A stretch of DNA of 64,000 nucleotides from DASXKD01 sp963762735 (GCA_963762735.1 CAVXMG010000048.1:1-64000); one strand, 5' to 3'. Numbered from the stretch's first letter, positions 29,831 through 39,817 are shown. The notes: a model not told the origin generated them from the sequence alone. Translations and numbers: made by a program.

Positions 29831-31374
29831 ATGACGAGCAGCACGCAGGTAAACCCGACACCCAAGGTGGCGGTCAACGACATCGGGTCAGAGGAAGACT
29901 TCCTCGCCGCGATCGACGAGACCATCAAGTACTTCAACGACGGCGACATTGTCGAAGGGACAGTCGTCAAGGTCGATCGAGATGAGGTCTTGCTCGATAT
30001 CGGCTACAAGACCGAGGGCGTCATACCCTCGCGTGAGCTGTCGATCAAGCATGACGTCGATCCGCATGACGTGGTCAAGACCGGCGAGCATATCGAGGCC
30101 CTTGTCCTGCAGAAGGAGGACAAGGAAGGACGCCTCATCCTGTCCAAGAAGCGGGCGCAGTACGAGCGCGCGTGGGGCACGATCGAGAAGATCAAGGATG
30201 AGGACGGCGTCGTCACCGGCACGGTGATCGAGGTCGTCAAGGGCGGCCTGATCCTCGACATCGGGCTGCGCGGGTTCCTGCCGGCGTCGCTGGTGGAGAT
30301 GCGCCGGGTGCGCGATCTGCAGCCGTACGTCGGCCGCCAGATCGAGGCGAAGATCATCGAGCTGGACAAGAACCGCAACAACGTGGTGCTGTCGCGGCGC
30401 GCCTGGCTGGAGCAGACCCAGTCCGAGGTCAGGCAGAACTTCCTGAATACGCTGCAGAAGGGCCAGATCCGCAAGGGCGTGGTCTCCTCGATCGTCAACT
30501 TCGGTGCGTTCGTGGACCTCGGCGGCGTGGACGGCCTGGTGCACGTGTCGGAGCTGTCCTGGAAGCACATCGACCACCCGGGCGAGGTCGTCGAGGTGGG
30601 CCAGGAGGTCACCGTCGAGGTGCTGGACGTGGACCTGGACCGCGAGCGGGTCTCGCTGTCGCTGAAGTCCACCCAGGAAGACCCGTGGCAGCAGTTCGCC
30701 CGCACCCACCAGATCGGCCAGGTGGTACCGGGCCGGGTCACCAAGCTGGTGCCGTTCGGCGCGTTCGTCCGGGTCGAAGAGGGCATCGAGGGCCTGGTGC
30801 ACATCTCCGAGCTGGCGGACCGGCACGTGGAGATTCCCGAGCAGGTCGTGCAGGTCGGTGACGAGATCTTTGTCAAGATCATCGACATTGACCTGGACCG
30901 GCGGCGGATCAGCCTGTCGCTCAAGCAGGCCAACGAGGGCACGATCGGCGAGGCGGTCGGGGACGACTTCGACCCGACGCTGTATGGCATGCCTGCCACC
31001 TACGACGAGCAGGGCAACTACGTCTACCCCGACGGCTTCGACTCCGAGACAGGCGAGTGGCTCGAAGGCTTTGAGCAGCAGCGCGAGGAGTGGGAGCAGC
31101 AGTACGCCGAGGCACGGTCGCGGTTCGAGGCGCACCGGCGCCAGATCACCGAGGCCCGCAACAAGGCCGCCGAGGACGAGACGGGCGACGGAGGCGACGC
31201 AGGGGCCGAGGGCGGCGAGGGGCGCGGTCCGCGGCGCTCTTCTTCTTCTTCTTCTTCTCCTCTTCCTCCTCCTCCTCGACCAGCAGCAGCCGTGGCGACG
31301 GCGCGCCCGGTGGCGCCCTGGCTTCCGACGAGGCCCTCGCCGCGCTCCGCGACAAGCTGTCCGGCGAGAGGTAG
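29831..31374 (+). CDS. rpsA: 30S ribosomal protein S1, frame slip in a serine tract
   Basis: S1 binds mRNA on the 30S subunit. Four S1 (OB-fold) domains are visible at about residues 36-105, 122-190, 208-276 and 293-362. Marker strings are VDRDEVLLDIGYKTEG, VVKGGLILDIGLRGFLP, IVNFGAFVDLGG and LVPFGAFVRVEEG. The tail ends in a Ser-rich stretch coded by TCT/TTC repeats (31239-31285). There the reading frame must lose one base (about 31259) to reach the conserved ending GALASDEALAALRDKLSGE and the TAG at 31372-31374. Unrepaired, the protein would run to 31702 through coaE in the wrong frame. The ATG at 29831 matches S1 N-termini (MTSST); an in-frame GTG at 29807 is less likely. Confidence 0.93.
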
Positions 31375-31386
31375 CAACAGCCAGTA

Positions 31387-31421
31387 CGCGCCCGGGCCCG
31401 GCACTGCCGGGCCCGGGCGCG
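31387..31421 (+). terminator. strong hairpin terminator between rpsA and coaE
   Basis: A perfect 16-bp, all-GC stem (CGCGCCCGGGCCCGGC with its complement) closes a 3-nt ACT loop, 12 bp after the rpsA stop. Confidence 0.85.
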
Positions 31422-31433
31422 GCCGTTATGCCC

Positions 31434-31439
31434 TAGCCT
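31434..31439 (+). promoter_or_regulatory. -10 hexamer of a leaderless coaE promoter
   Basis: TAGCCT ends 7 bp before the GTG of coaE. It lies just after the rpsA terminator, and the GTG has no ribosome site. Confidence 0.45.
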
Positions 31440-31446
31440 GGCTGGC

Positions 31447-32082
31447 GTGTCTTCGCTCAGAGTCGGGCTCACCGGCGGGATCGGCGCTGGCAAGAGCGAG
31501 GTATCCCGGCGGCTGGAGTCCTACGGTGCCGTCGTCATCGACGCTGACCTGCTGGCCAGGCAGGTCGTGGCGCCCGGCACGCCGGGACTGGCCCAGGTGG
31601 CCGAGGCCTTCGGCGAGGGGGTGCTCGGCCCCGGCGGTTCCCTGGACCGGGAACGGCTCGGCGAGCTGGTCTTCGCGGACGCGTCGCTGCGCGGAAAGCT
31701 GAACGCCATCGTCCATCCGCTGGTGGGCGCGCGGATGCGCGAACTGGAGGAGGCGGCGGACGCGGCGGCGATCGTGGTCCACGACATACCGCTGCTTGCC
31801 GAGAATCATCTCGCGGACGGCTTCGACGAGGTCGTGGTCGTGGATGTGCCGCCGCGGGTGCAGGCCGAGCGGCTGGTACGGGACCGCGGCATGACCCCGG
31901 AGCAGGCCGAGGCCCGGATGCGTGCCCAGGCGAGCAGGGAGGAACGGCTCGCAATCGCCACCATCGTGGTGGACAACTCCAGCTCGCTGGCCGAGCTTGA
32001 CCGCGAGGTCGGAGACCTGTGGGCCGAACTGCGCCGCCGGGCCAAGCGCCTGGCCGGGAACGAGGACGGCGGCACCGGCTGA
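31447..32082 (+). CDS. coaE: dephospho-CoA kinase
   Basis: CoaE phosphorylates dephospho-CoA, the last step of coenzyme A synthesis. The 211-residue P-loop kinase has Walker A GLTGGIGAGKS, the substrate-site Asp in VVIDADLLARQVV, IVHPLV and VVHDIPLLAE, followed by VVVVDV and the lid RDRGMTPEQAEAR. It lacks the extra C-terminal GrpB-like domain found in mycobacterial CoaE. Confidence 0.95.
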   Translation: MSSLRVGLTGGIGAGKSEVSRRLESYGAVVIDADLLARQVVAPGTPGLAQVAEAFGEGVLGPGGSLDRERLGELVFADASLRGKLNAIVHPLVGARMRELEEAADAAAIVVHDIPLLAENHLADGFDEVVVVDVPPRVQAERLVRDRGMTPEQAEARMRAQASREERLAIATIVVDNSSSLAELDREVGDLWAELRRRAKRLAGNEDGGTG

Positions 32083-32254
32083 GCACGGGGCCAGAGGGCT
32101 GACGGGCGGCCGCGCGTTCTGTCTGACCCCGGCCATACAGTGGATCCGGCGCGGCGGGAACAGAGATGCCCGCCAGTGGTGTTTGATTCCCAGCGCCCGC
32201 GTGGTATCGCGATGCGGACGGCGCGGGCGGGCATGGGCCGGGAAGGGGTGTGCG

Positions 32255-34393
32255 GTGCGGCCGGTAAGCGATCTTCAACGGCGGGTGGCACCCTTCGAGG
32301 TGATCACCGACATGGTCCCCGCGGGTGACCAGCCGCGCGCCATCGCGGAAATGGAGCTGCGCCTGCAGTCAGGCGCCAAGGACACCGTGCTGCTCGGCGC
32401 CACCGGTACCGGCAAGACCGCCACCGTCGCCTGGCTGGCCGAGCGGCTGCAGCGGCCCACGCTGGTCATGCTGCCCAACAAGACCCTGGCCGCCCAGTTC
32501 GCCAACGAACTGCGGGAGATGCTCCCGCACAACGCGGTCGAGTACTTCGTCTCGTACTACGACTACTACCAGCCGGAAGCCTACGTTCCGCAGACCGACA
32601 CCTACATCGAGAAGGACTCCTCGATCAACGACGAGGTGGACCGGCTGCGGCACTCGGCCACCAACTCGCTGCTGACCCGCAGGGACACGATCGTGGTGGC
32701 GTCGGTCTCCTGCATCTACGGCCTCGGCACACCGCAGGAGTACGTGGACCGGATGCTCCCACTGCGCCTGGGCACCACGATGGAGCGGGACGTGCTGCTG
32801 CGCAAGCTGGTGGGCATGCAGTACGCCCGCAACGACCTCGCCTTCACCCGCGGCACCTTCCGGGTCCGCGGCGACACCATCGAGATCATCCCGGTCTACG
32901 AGGAACTCGCGGTCAGGATCGAGATGTTCGGTGACGAGATCGAGCGGCTGATGACGTTGCACCCGCTCACCGGCGAGGTGATCAGCGAGGACGAGGAGCT
33001 TTACGTGTTCCCGGCGTCCCACTACGTGGCGGGACCCGAGCGCATGGAACGGGCGATCGGCGGGATCGAAGCGGAGCTCGCCGACCGCCTCGCCGAACTG
33101 GAGCAGGGGGGCAAGCTGCTCGAGGCCCAGCGGCTCCGGATGCGGACCACCTATGACGTCGAGATGCTCCGCCAGGTGGGGTCCTGTTCGGGGATCGAGA
33201 ACTACTCGCGGCACATCGACGGCCGCGAGGTCGGCAGCCCGCCGAATACGCTGCTCGACTACTTCCCCGAGGACTTCCTGCTGGTGGTCGACGAGTCGCA
33301 CAACACCGTGCCGCAGATCGGCGCGATGTACGAGGGCGACGTGTCGCGGAAGAGGGTCCTGGTCGAGCATGGGTTCCGGCTGCCGAGCGCGATCGACAAC
33401 CGGCCGCTGACGTGGGACGAGTTCTGCGACCGGATCGGGCAGACGATCTACCTGTCGGCCACGCCCGGCCCGTACGAGCTGCAGCGCACCGGCGGTGAGG
33501 TGACCGAGCAGGTGATCAGGCCCACCGGCCTGCTGGACCCCGAGGTGATCGTCAAGCCGACCAAGGGCCAGATCGACGACCTGGTGCACCAGATCAGGGA
33601 GCGGGCCGAGCGCTCCGAGCGGGTGCTGGTGACCACGCTCACCAAGAAGATGGCCGAGGACCTCACGGACTACCTGCTGGAACTGGGCATCCGCGCCCGC
33701 TACCTGCACAGCGAGGTGGACACGCTGCGCCGGATCGAACTGCTGCGTGAGCTGCGGCTAGGCGAGTACGACGTGCTGGTCGGCATCAACCTGCTCCGTG
33801 AAGGCCTGGACCTGCCCGAAGTTTCCCTGGTGTCGATCCTCGACGCGGACAAGGAAGGCTTCCTGCGTTCCGGCACGTCGCTGATCCAGACCATCGGCCG
33901 CGCGGCGCGGAACGTTTCCGGCCAGGTGCACATGTACGCAGACCAGGTCACCCGGTCGATGCAGCGGGCCATCGACGAGACCAACCGGCGGCGGGACAAG
34001 CAGATCGCCTACAACAGCGAGCACGGCATCGACCCCACGCCGCTGCGCAAGCGCATCGCCGACATCCTCGACCAGCTCATCAGGGAGGACGCCGACACCG
34101 AGAAGCTCCTCGGCGGCAGCGGGCGGCAGCAGAGCCGGGGCAAGGCCCCGGTGCCGGGGCTGTCCTCGCGGGCCCGCCAGGCGGCCGACCGGGCGGCTGG
34201 CGACCGGGCGGCGGGTGGCGCGGCAGCCGGCGGCAGCGAGGCCCGCGGCGACCTGATCGCGCTGATCGGCGAGCTGACCGAGCAGATGCACGCCGCCGCT
34301 GCGGAGCTGCAGTTCGAGGTCGCCGCGCGGATCAGGGACGAAATCAAGGACCTGAAGCACGAGCTGCGCGGAATGCAGGCTGCCGGGGTATGA
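32255..34393 (+). CDS. uvrB: excinuclease ABC subunit B
   Basis: UvrB verifies DNA damage during nucleotide excision repair and recruits UvrC. The 712-residue protein starts MRPVSDLQRRVAPFEV (GTG, GGAAGGGG upstream). It has Walker A GATGTGKT, the damage-wedging hairpin YYDYYQPEAYVP and Walker B VDESH. Helicase motifs LSATPGPYEL and LREGLDLPEVSLV are present, with IQTIGRAARN. The C-terminal UVR motif (about 665-705) for UvrC contact is EMQ-like: ELTEQMHAAAAELQFEVAA. The stop overlaps the ATG of the next gene. Confidence 0.97.
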   Translation: MRPVSDLQRRVAPFEVITDMVPAGDQPRAIAEMELRLQSGAKDTVLLGATGTGKTATVAWLAERLQRPTLVMLPNKTLAAQFANELREMLPHNAVEYFVSYYDYYQPEAYVPQTDTYIEKDSSINDEVDRLRHSATNSLLTRRDTIVVASVSCIYGLGTPQEYVDRMLPLRLGTTMERDVLLRKLVGMQYARNDLAFTRGTFRVRGDTIEIIPVYEELAVRIEMFGDEIERLMTLHPLTGEVISEDEELYVFPASHYVAGPERMERAIGGIEAELADRLAELEQGGKLLEAQRLRMRTTYDVEMLRQVGSCSGIENYSRHIDGREVGSPPNTLLDYFPEDFLLVVDESHNTVPQIGAMYEGDVSRKRVLVEHGFRLPSAIDNRPLTWDEFCDRIGQTIYLSATPGPYELQRTGGEVTEQVIRPTGLLDPEVIVKPTKGQIDDLVHQIRERAERSERVLVTTLTKKMAEDLTDYLLELGIRARYLHSEVDTLRRIELLRELRLGEYDVLVGINLLREGLDLPEVSLVSILDADKEGFLRSGTSLIQTIGRAARNVSGQVHMYADQVTRSMQRAIDETNRRRDKQIAYNSEHGIDPTPLRKRIADILDQLIREDADTEKLLGGSGRQQSRGKAPVPGLSSRARQAADRAAGDRAAGGAAAGGSEARGDLIALIGELTEQMHAAAAELQFEVAARIRDEIKDLKHELRGMQAAGV

Positions 34394-35022
34394 CCGAGGC
34401 GGGCTCGACCTGGGTGGTGTTCGACTACGGCGGCGTCATCTGCACGCCCCAGCCGGACGAGGACGTAGCGCTGCTGGCGGCCGCGGCGGGCGTGCCGGTG
34501 CCGGACTTCCAGGACGCTTACTGGGCTTACCGGCTCAGCTGGGACCGCGCCGAGCTGGACGGCACGACCTACTGGCAAAAGGTGGCCGCCGCCCTGGGCC
34601 TGTCGTTCTCCGCGGCGCAGATAGCGGAGCTGACCCGCCTGGACATCGCGTCCTGGCTGCACCTGTGCGACGGCACCGTCGCGCTGATCGAGGATCTCGC
34701 GGCCGCCGGGTACCCGCTCGCGCTGTTGTCCAACGTGCCCGCAGAGGTCGCCGAGGTCCTGGCGGACCTGCCGGTGGTCCGCCCCTTCGCCCGCCGCGCG
34801 TTCAGCTGCTTCCTCGGCGCCGCCAAGCCCGATGCGGAGTGTTACCAGGCCGTCCTGGCCATGCTCGGCGCCCGGCCGGCCGATGTCGTCTTCATCGACG
34901 ACCGGCCGGAGAACGTTGCCGGGGCGGTCGCGCTGGGCATCCGGGGCGTGCACTTCAGCACGCCGCCGCAAGCGCGCACCGCGCTGGCCGCGCACGGCGT
35001 GACCGTCGCGCCGCGCGGCTGA
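34390..35022 (+). CDS. HAD-superfamily hydrolase
   Basis: This 210-residue protein has a Rossmann-type HAD core with a small cap. The nucleophile motif is VVFDYGGVI (Asp then Tyr-Gly rather than DxD). Motif II is the Ser in LLSNVP, motif III the Lys in GAAKPDAECY and motif IV the acidic pair in VFIDDRPEN. It resembles the IA-type haloacid dehalogenase/phosphatase group. The substrate is unknown. The start overlaps the uvrB stop (ATGA), so it is probably co-translated with uvrB. Confidence 0.88.
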   Translation: MTEAGSTWVVFDYGGVICTPQPDEDVALLAAAAGVPVPDFQDAYWAYRLSWDRAELDGTTYWQKVAAALGLSFSAAQIAELTRLDIASWLHLCDGTVALIEDLAAAGYPLALLSNVPAEVAEVLADLPVVRPFARRAFSCFLGAAKPDAECYQAVLAMLGARPADVVFIDDRPENVAGAVALGIRGVHFSTPPQARTALAAHGVTVAPRG

Positions 35023-35237
35023 GGATCGGGGCGGGAGCGCAAGAGCGGCACGGCTGGGCAGGAGGCATGCGGCCGCCCAGGAGTCTGTGCCACGATGAGA
35101 CGGGGTTTGCGACACTCGGTGTGCGGCATTTCGTGGCCAACGTCACACACCTCATTCTGACCTGCGGCGGAATCGCCCAATGCGGTCGCAACGCGGGCAA
35201 ACGCTTAGCTGGCTGGCTTGCCTTCTCGTCGGCGGCG

Positions 35238-35243
35238 TAGGGT
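35238..35243 (+). promoter_or_regulatory. -10 hexamer of a probable leaderless promoter
   Basis: TAGGGT ends 7 bp before the GTG at 35251. The spacer itself contains GGAGGT, so a leadered start at the ATG at 35263 is the alternative. Confidence 0.4.
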
Positions 35244-35250
35244 CGGAGGT

Positions 35251-36174
35251 GTGTTGGTCAGCATGGCGGCGGCACTGGTGGCTGCCCTGTGCTATGGCAT
35301 CGCCGCGGTCATGCAGGCGATGGCGGTACAGGCGGCCAGTCGGCGCACAGCCAATTCCGCGCACAAATCGCGGCTGGGCACGGTGGACCCGAGCCTGGTC
35401 GTGCGCATGCTGCACCAATGGCCGTTCATCGCCAGCCTCGGCCTTGACCTCATCGGCTTCTTCGCCCAGCTGGTAGCGCTGCGGCAGCTGCCGCTGTTCG
35501 CTGCGCAGGCGATCATCGCCGGCAACCTGGCCGTGACCGCGGTGTTCGCCGCGTGGCTGATGCACCTCGAACTGGCCTGGCGGGAGTGGCTGGCCGTGGG
35601 CGGTGTGATCCTGGGCGTGAGCATGCTCGGCTTGTCCGCTGGCCCGCATGCCGCCATCGGGGTGAGCCCCCAGTTCAAGCTTGCCCTCATCGTCGCGGTG
35701 GCGGGCATCGCCGCCGCGGGCATCGCCGCCTCCAGGCTGCCCGGGCCCGCCCGCACCCCGGTGCTCGGCGCGGTCGCCGGCCTGGGCTACGGGGTCCTGG
35801 CGGTGGCCGCCCGGGTGCTCCCCGGATTCTCCCCGCACCAGCTGATCCGGGATCCGGCCGCCTATGCGCTGGCTGCCGCGGGCATCGTCTCTTTCATGCT
35901 TTACGCCACGGCGCTGGAAGGTGGCAGCGTAACCGTGGCCACGGCCGCCGTGGTACTCGCGGAAACCACACCCCCGGCCGTGGTCGGCGTGATGTTCCTC
36001 GGCGACCAGACCCGCCCCGGCCTGGGCGGGCTCGCGCTGCTTGGATTCAGCCTCGCCATCGTCTGCGCGGTCGCCCTGGCCCGGTTCGGGGAGACCGATG
36101 AGCAGGGCCTCACCGCGGAGCAGCGCCGGGTCAGGCAGGCGGCCGAAGGTGAGCCGACCCCGCATACCCTGTGA
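35251..36174 (+). CDS. multi-pass membrane protein, EamA/DMT-like
   Basis: This 307-residue protein has about nine to ten hydrophobic helices, beginning MAAALVAALCYGIAAVMQAMAV. The two-fold pattern resembles the EamA drug/metabolite transporter superfamily. Examples are LPLFAAQAIIAGNLAVTAVFAAWL in the first half and SVTVATAAVVLAETTPPAVVG in the second. The substrate cannot be inferred. Start choice: GTG 35251 (-10 just upstream) or ATG 35263. It is followed by pyrG on the same strand. Confidence 0.8.
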   Translation: MLVSMAAALVAALCYGIAAVMQAMAVQAASRRTANSAHKSRLGTVDPSLVVRMLHQWPFIASLGLDLIGFFAQLVALRQLPLFAAQAIIAGNLAVTAVFAAWLMHLELAWREWLAVGGVILGVSMLGLSAGPHAAIGVSPQFKLALIVAVAGIAAAGIAASRLPGPARTPVLGAVAGLGYGVLAVAARVLPGFSPHQLIRDPAAYALAAAGIVSFMLYATALEGGSVTVATAAVVLAETTPPAVVGVMFLGDQTRPGLGGLALLGFSLAIVCAVALARFGETDEQGLTAEQRRVRQAAEGEPTPHTL

Positions 36175-36303
36175 CCGGCCGGCTCCGACATCTGGGCCAG
36201 CTAGGACGGCGGCGCTGCAGCCCATTGTGATCGCTCGGCTGATATCCTGGTGGCCCGTGGACGGGTGGCTTCTCCGCCTCGGATCGACCACGGGAGTCTT
36301 CCT

Positions 36304-37995
36304 TTGGAAGCATCACGCCTGGCGCTCACCAAGCACCTCTTCGTCACCGGGGGAGTCGCCTCCAGCCTCGGCAAGGGCCTCACCGCCTCGAGCCTGGGAC
36401 GGCTGCTCAAGGCCCGCGGGCTCAGTGTGAGCATGCAGAAGCTCGATCCGTACCTGAACGTGGATCCGGGCACCATGAACCCCTTCCAGCACGGGGAGGT
36501 GTTCGTCACCGACGACGGCACCGAGACCGACCTTGACGTCGGCCACTACGAACGGTTCCTCGACACCGAACTGTCGGGCAGCGCGAACGTCACCACCGGC
36601 CAGATCTACTCCAGCGTGATCGCCAAGGAGCGGCGCGGGGACTACCTGGGGGACACGGTCCAGGTGATCCCGCACATCACCAACGAGATCAAGGCCCGCA
36701 TCCTGGCCATGGGCGGCCCCGATGTGCACGTGGTGATCACCGAGGTGGGCGGCACCGTCGGCGACATCGAGTCGCTGCCGTTCCTGGAGGCGATCCGGCA
36801 GATCCGGCACGAGATCGGCCGGGACCGCTGCTTCTTCCTGCACGTCTCGCTGCTGCCCTACATCGTGCCGTCGGGAGAACTGAAGACCAAGCCCACCCAG
36901 CACTCGGTCGCCGCACTGCGCAGCATCGGCATCCAGCCGGACGCCATCGTCTGCCGTGCGGACCGGGAGATCAGCAGTGGCCTGAAGCGCAAGATCAGCC
37001 TGATGTGCGACGTGGACGAGGAGGCGGTGGTCGCCGCCGCGGACGCGCCCTCGATCTACGACATCCCCAAGGTGCTGCACGCCGAGGGCCTGGACGCCTA
37101 CGTGGTGCGCCGCCTGGGGCTGCCGTTCCACGACGTGGACTGGAGCGACTGGGACGAACTGCTGCGGCGGGTGCACCGGCCGGCCAGGAGCGTCACCATC
37201 GCCCTGGTGGGCAAGTATGTGGACCTGCCCGACGCCTACCTTTCCCCCGCCGAGGCGCTGCGGGCCGGCGGGTTCGCCAACGACGCCAGGGTCAACATCC
37301 GCTGGGTGGCCAGCGACGAGTGCCAGACCCCCGAGGGCGCGGCGCGCGCGCTCGACGGCGTGGACGGGGTGCTGGTTCCCGGCGGCTTCGGGGTGCGCGG
37401 CATCGAAGGGAAGATCGGCGCGGTCACCCACGCCAGGACCCATCGGATCCCGCTGCTCGGCCTGTGCCTGGGCCTGCAGTGTGTGGCGATCGAAGTGGCG
37501 CGGAACCTGGCCGGCCTGGAGGGCGCGAACAGCGCCGAGTTCGACCCGGAGACCCCGTACCCGGTGATCGCGACCATGGCCGACCAGCAGGACGTGGTGG
37601 CCGGGGAACGGGACATGGGCGGCACCATGCGCCTGGGCCTGTATCCGGCGGTGCTCGCCGAGGGTTCCCTGGTGCGGAAGCTGTACGGGGCCGAGGTGGT
37701 CTCCGAACGGCACCGGCACAGGTACGAGGTGAACAACGCCTACCGTGACGCCCTGGAGCAGGCCGGCCTGCGCTGCTCGGGGCTGTCGCCGGACGGCCGG
37801 CTGGTCGAATTCGTGGAACTGCCCAGGGACGTCCACCCCTACCTGGTCGCGACCCAGGCCCACCCCGAGTTCCTCTCCCGGCCCACCCGGCCGCACCCGC
37901 TGTTCACCGGGCTGGTGGCTGCCGCTCTCGAGCACTCCAGGACGGTCCGCGCCGCGCCCGCCGCGAGCGTGCAGCGCGCCGCGGCGAGCGCGTGA
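36304..37995 (+). CDS. pyrG: CTP synthase
   Basis: PyrG aminates UTP to CTP with glutamine nitrogen. The N-terminal synthetase domain has the P-loop FVTGGVASSLGKGLTASSLG, DPYLNVDPGTMNPFQHGEV and EVGGTVGDIES. The C-terminal class I amidotransferase has the nucleophile Cys in GLCLGLQ and the His-Glu pair in QAHPEFLSRP. Length of about 563 is typical. The likely start is a TTG at 36304 with GGGAG 8 bp upstream, giving MEASRLALTKHLFVTGG; an in-frame GTG at 36265 and others further up lack a ribosome site. The stop overlaps the nudix gene. Confidence 0.95.
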   Translation: MEASRLALTKHLFVTGGVASSLGKGLTASSLGRLLKARGLSVSMQKLDPYLNVDPGTMNPFQHGEVFVTDDGTETDLDVGHYERFLDTELSGSANVTTGQIYSSVIAKERRGDYLGDTVQVIPHITNEIKARILAMGGPDVHVVITEVGGTVGDIESLPFLEAIRQIRHEIGRDRCFFLHVSLLPYIVPSGELKTKPTQHSVAALRSIGIQPDAIVCRADREISSGLKRKISLMCDVDEEAVVAAADAPSIYDIPKVLHAEGLDAYVVRRLGLPFHDVDWSDWDELLRRVHRPARSVTIALVGKYVDLPDAYLSPAEALRAGGFANDARVNIRWVASDECQTPEGAARALDGVDGVLVPGGFGVRGIEGKIGAVTHARTHRIPLLGLCLGLQCVAIEVARNLAGLEGANSAEFDPETPYPVIATMADQQDVVAGERDMGGTMRLGLYPAVLAEGSLVRKLYGAEVVSERHRHRYEVNNAYRDALEQAGLRCSGLSPDGRLVEFVELPRDVHPYLVATQAHPEFLSRPTRPHPLFTGLVAAALEHSRTVRAAPAASVQRAAASA

Positions 37996-38624
37996 CCGTG
38001 GAACTGCCCGAAGCGGAGCTTCGCGACACCGAGTGGCACTGGCCGGTGAAAGGCCGGCCGCGGCGGGCCAAGGGCGCCTTCGTGGTGCTGCGGACCGATC
38101 AGGTCCGCATGCCCGAGGGGGACGTGGCACCACGGGATGTGGTGGAGCACCCCGGGGCCGTGGCCATCGTCGCGCTCGACGACGCCGGCCAGGTGCTGCT
38201 CATCCGCCAGTACCGGCACCCGGCGGGGCATCTCCTCTGGGAGATCCCGGCGGGGGTGCGGGACGTGCCCGGCGAGCCGCCGCACCGCACCGGCGACCGG
38301 GAACTGCGCGAGGAGACCGGTTACACCGCCGGCACCTGGCACGTGCTCACCGACTGCTTCACCTCGCCGGGGATCTCCACCGAGCGGGTCATCGTGTACC
38401 TGGCCCGCGGCCTGGCCGAGGTCCCGGAAGCCGAGCGCGGACCGCCGCTGCGGCACGAGGAGGCGCACCTGGAGCCCGCCTGGGTGCCCCTGGAGCAGGC
38501 GGTGCAGCTATTCCTGGCGGGTGAACTGCACAATGGTGTGACAGCGGTAGGTATCTTGGCCGCGTACGCCGCCCGTCAGGGCGGGTTCGCGATGCTCAGG
38601 AAAGCCGGGGCAGGCGAAGGCTGA
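37992..38624 (+). CDS. nudix hydrolase, ADP-ribose pyrophosphatase type
   Basis: This 210-residue protein should split ADP-ribose (or a similar nucleoside diphosphate-X) into AMP and a sugar phosphate. It carries IRQYRHPAGHLLWEIPAG and the nudix helix RELREETGY with the metal-binding glutamates, as in actinobacterial ADPRases. The SPGISTERV loop is also typical. The GTG start overlaps the pyrG stop. pyrG-nudix-xerD order is conserved in actinomycetes (Rv1699-Rv1701 in M. tuberculosis). Confidence 0.92.
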   Translation: MTVELPEAELRDTEWHWPVKGRPRRAKGAFVVLRTDQVRMPEGDVAPRDVVEHPGAVAIVALDDAGQVLLIRQYRHPAGHLLWEIPAGVRDVPGEPPHRTGDRELREETGYTAGTWHVLTDCFTSPGISTERVIVYLARGLAEVPEAERGPPLRHEEAHLEPAWVPLEQAVQLFLAGELHNGVTAVGILAAYAARQGGFAMLRKAGAGEG

Positions 38625-38701
38625 CGGCCGTGAGTTCCGTCAGCAGCCGGACCGCCGGGCAGTGGCGCCCGGTGGCCGGCGCGCGAGAAGGGGCTAGCGG
38701 C

Positions 38702-39817
38702 ATGAAGGTTGGTGTTCCCAAGGAACTCAAGAACCACGAGTACCGGGTGGCGATCACGCCAGCGGGCGTGCATGAGCTTTCTCGTGCGGGCCATCAGGTG
38801 TTCCTCGAAGAGGACGCGGGAACCGGCTCGGCGATCCCGGACGCCGACTTCGTGGCCGCGGGGGCGACGATCCTGCCCACCGCCGACGACGTGTGGGCTA
38901 CCAGCGAACTGGTGCTCAAGGTCAAGGAGCCGGTGCCGGAGGAATACCACCGGATGCGCAAGGGACAGGTGCTGTTCACCTACCTGCACCTGGCCGCGTC
39001 CCGCCAGTGCACCGACGCGCTCCTCGGATGCGGGATCACCTCGATCGCCTACGAGACGGTCCAGGCCCCCGACGGCTCGCTGCCTCTGCTCGCGCCCATG
39101 TCCGAGGTCGCGGGCCGGATGGCACCGCAGGTCGGGGCGCACCACCTGCAGCGTGACGGCGGCGGCCGCGGCGTGCTCATGGGCGGCGTGTCCGGGGTCT
39201 ACGCGGCCAAGGTGGTGGTCCTCGGGGCCGGCGTGTCCGGGATGAACGCGGCCGCGATCGCGCTCGGCATGCAGGCGGAGGTCCTGCTTGTGGACAAGAA
39301 CATCGCCCGGCTGCGCTCGGCCGACGCCATCTACCAGGGGCATCTGCAGACGGTCGCGTCGAACACCTACGAGATCGAGCGCGCGACGATCGACGCCGAC
39401 CTGGTGATCGGTGCGGTGCTCGTGCCCGGCGCCAAGGCGCCCACGCTGATCTCCAACGAGCTTGTGGCCAGGATGAAGCCCGGCTCGGTGCTCGTGGACA
39501 TCTCCATCGACCAGGGCGGCTGCTTCGAGGATTCGCACCCGACCACGCACGCCGATCCGACGTACCGGGTGCATGACTCGGTCTTCTACTGCGTGGCCAA
39601 CATGCCGGGCGCGGTGCCGCACACCTCCACCTACGCGCTGACCAATGTCACGCTGCCATTCGTGCTTGAGCTGGCGAACCTGGGCTGGCGTGAGGCACTG
39701 CGGACCGACGCCGCGCTGCGGCCCGGCCTGCACACCCACGAAGGCGCGCTGACCATCGAGCCGGTTGCCGAAGCGCACGGACTGCCCTCGACATCGGCGG
39801 AGCAGGTGCTGCGCTGA
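38702..39817 (+). CDS. ald: alanine dehydrogenase
   Basis: Ald interconverts L-alanine and pyruvate plus ammonia with NAD. The 371-residue protein starts MKVGVPKELKNHEYRVA (substrate Arg). It contains the lysine in LVLKVKEP, the catalytic His in FTYLHLA and the NAD motif VVVLGAGVSGMNAA. The active-site Asp lies in VDISIDQGG. The MPGAVPHTSTYALTNVT loop is typical. The ATG follows AAGGGG. Insertion of ald between the nudix gene and xerD is, as I recall, also seen in Streptomyces. Confidence 0.95.
   Translation: MKVGVPKELKNHEYRVAITPAGVHELSRAGHQVFLEEDAGTGSAIPDADFVAAGATILPTADDVWATSELVLKVKEPVPEEYHRMRKGQVLFTYLHLAASRQCTDALLGCGITSIAYETVQAPDGSLPLLAPMSEVAGRMAPQVGAHHLQRDGGGRGVLMGGVSGVYAAKVVVLGAGVSGMNAAAIALGMQAEVLLVDKNIARLRSADAIYQGHLQTVASNTYEIERATIDADLVIGAVLVPGAKAPTLISNELVARMKPGSVLVDISIDQGGCFEDSHPTTHADPTYRVHDSVFYCVANMPGAVPHTSTYALTNVTLPFVLELANLGWREALRTDAALRPGLHTHEGALTIEPVAEAHGLPSTSAEQVLR

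Noticed and set aside
31375..31702. Extension of ribosomal protein S1 into coaE
   Set aside because: The extra sequence is Pro/Ser/Arg-rich, reads coaE out of frame and crosses a strong terminator. The conserved S1 ending is found in the other frame.
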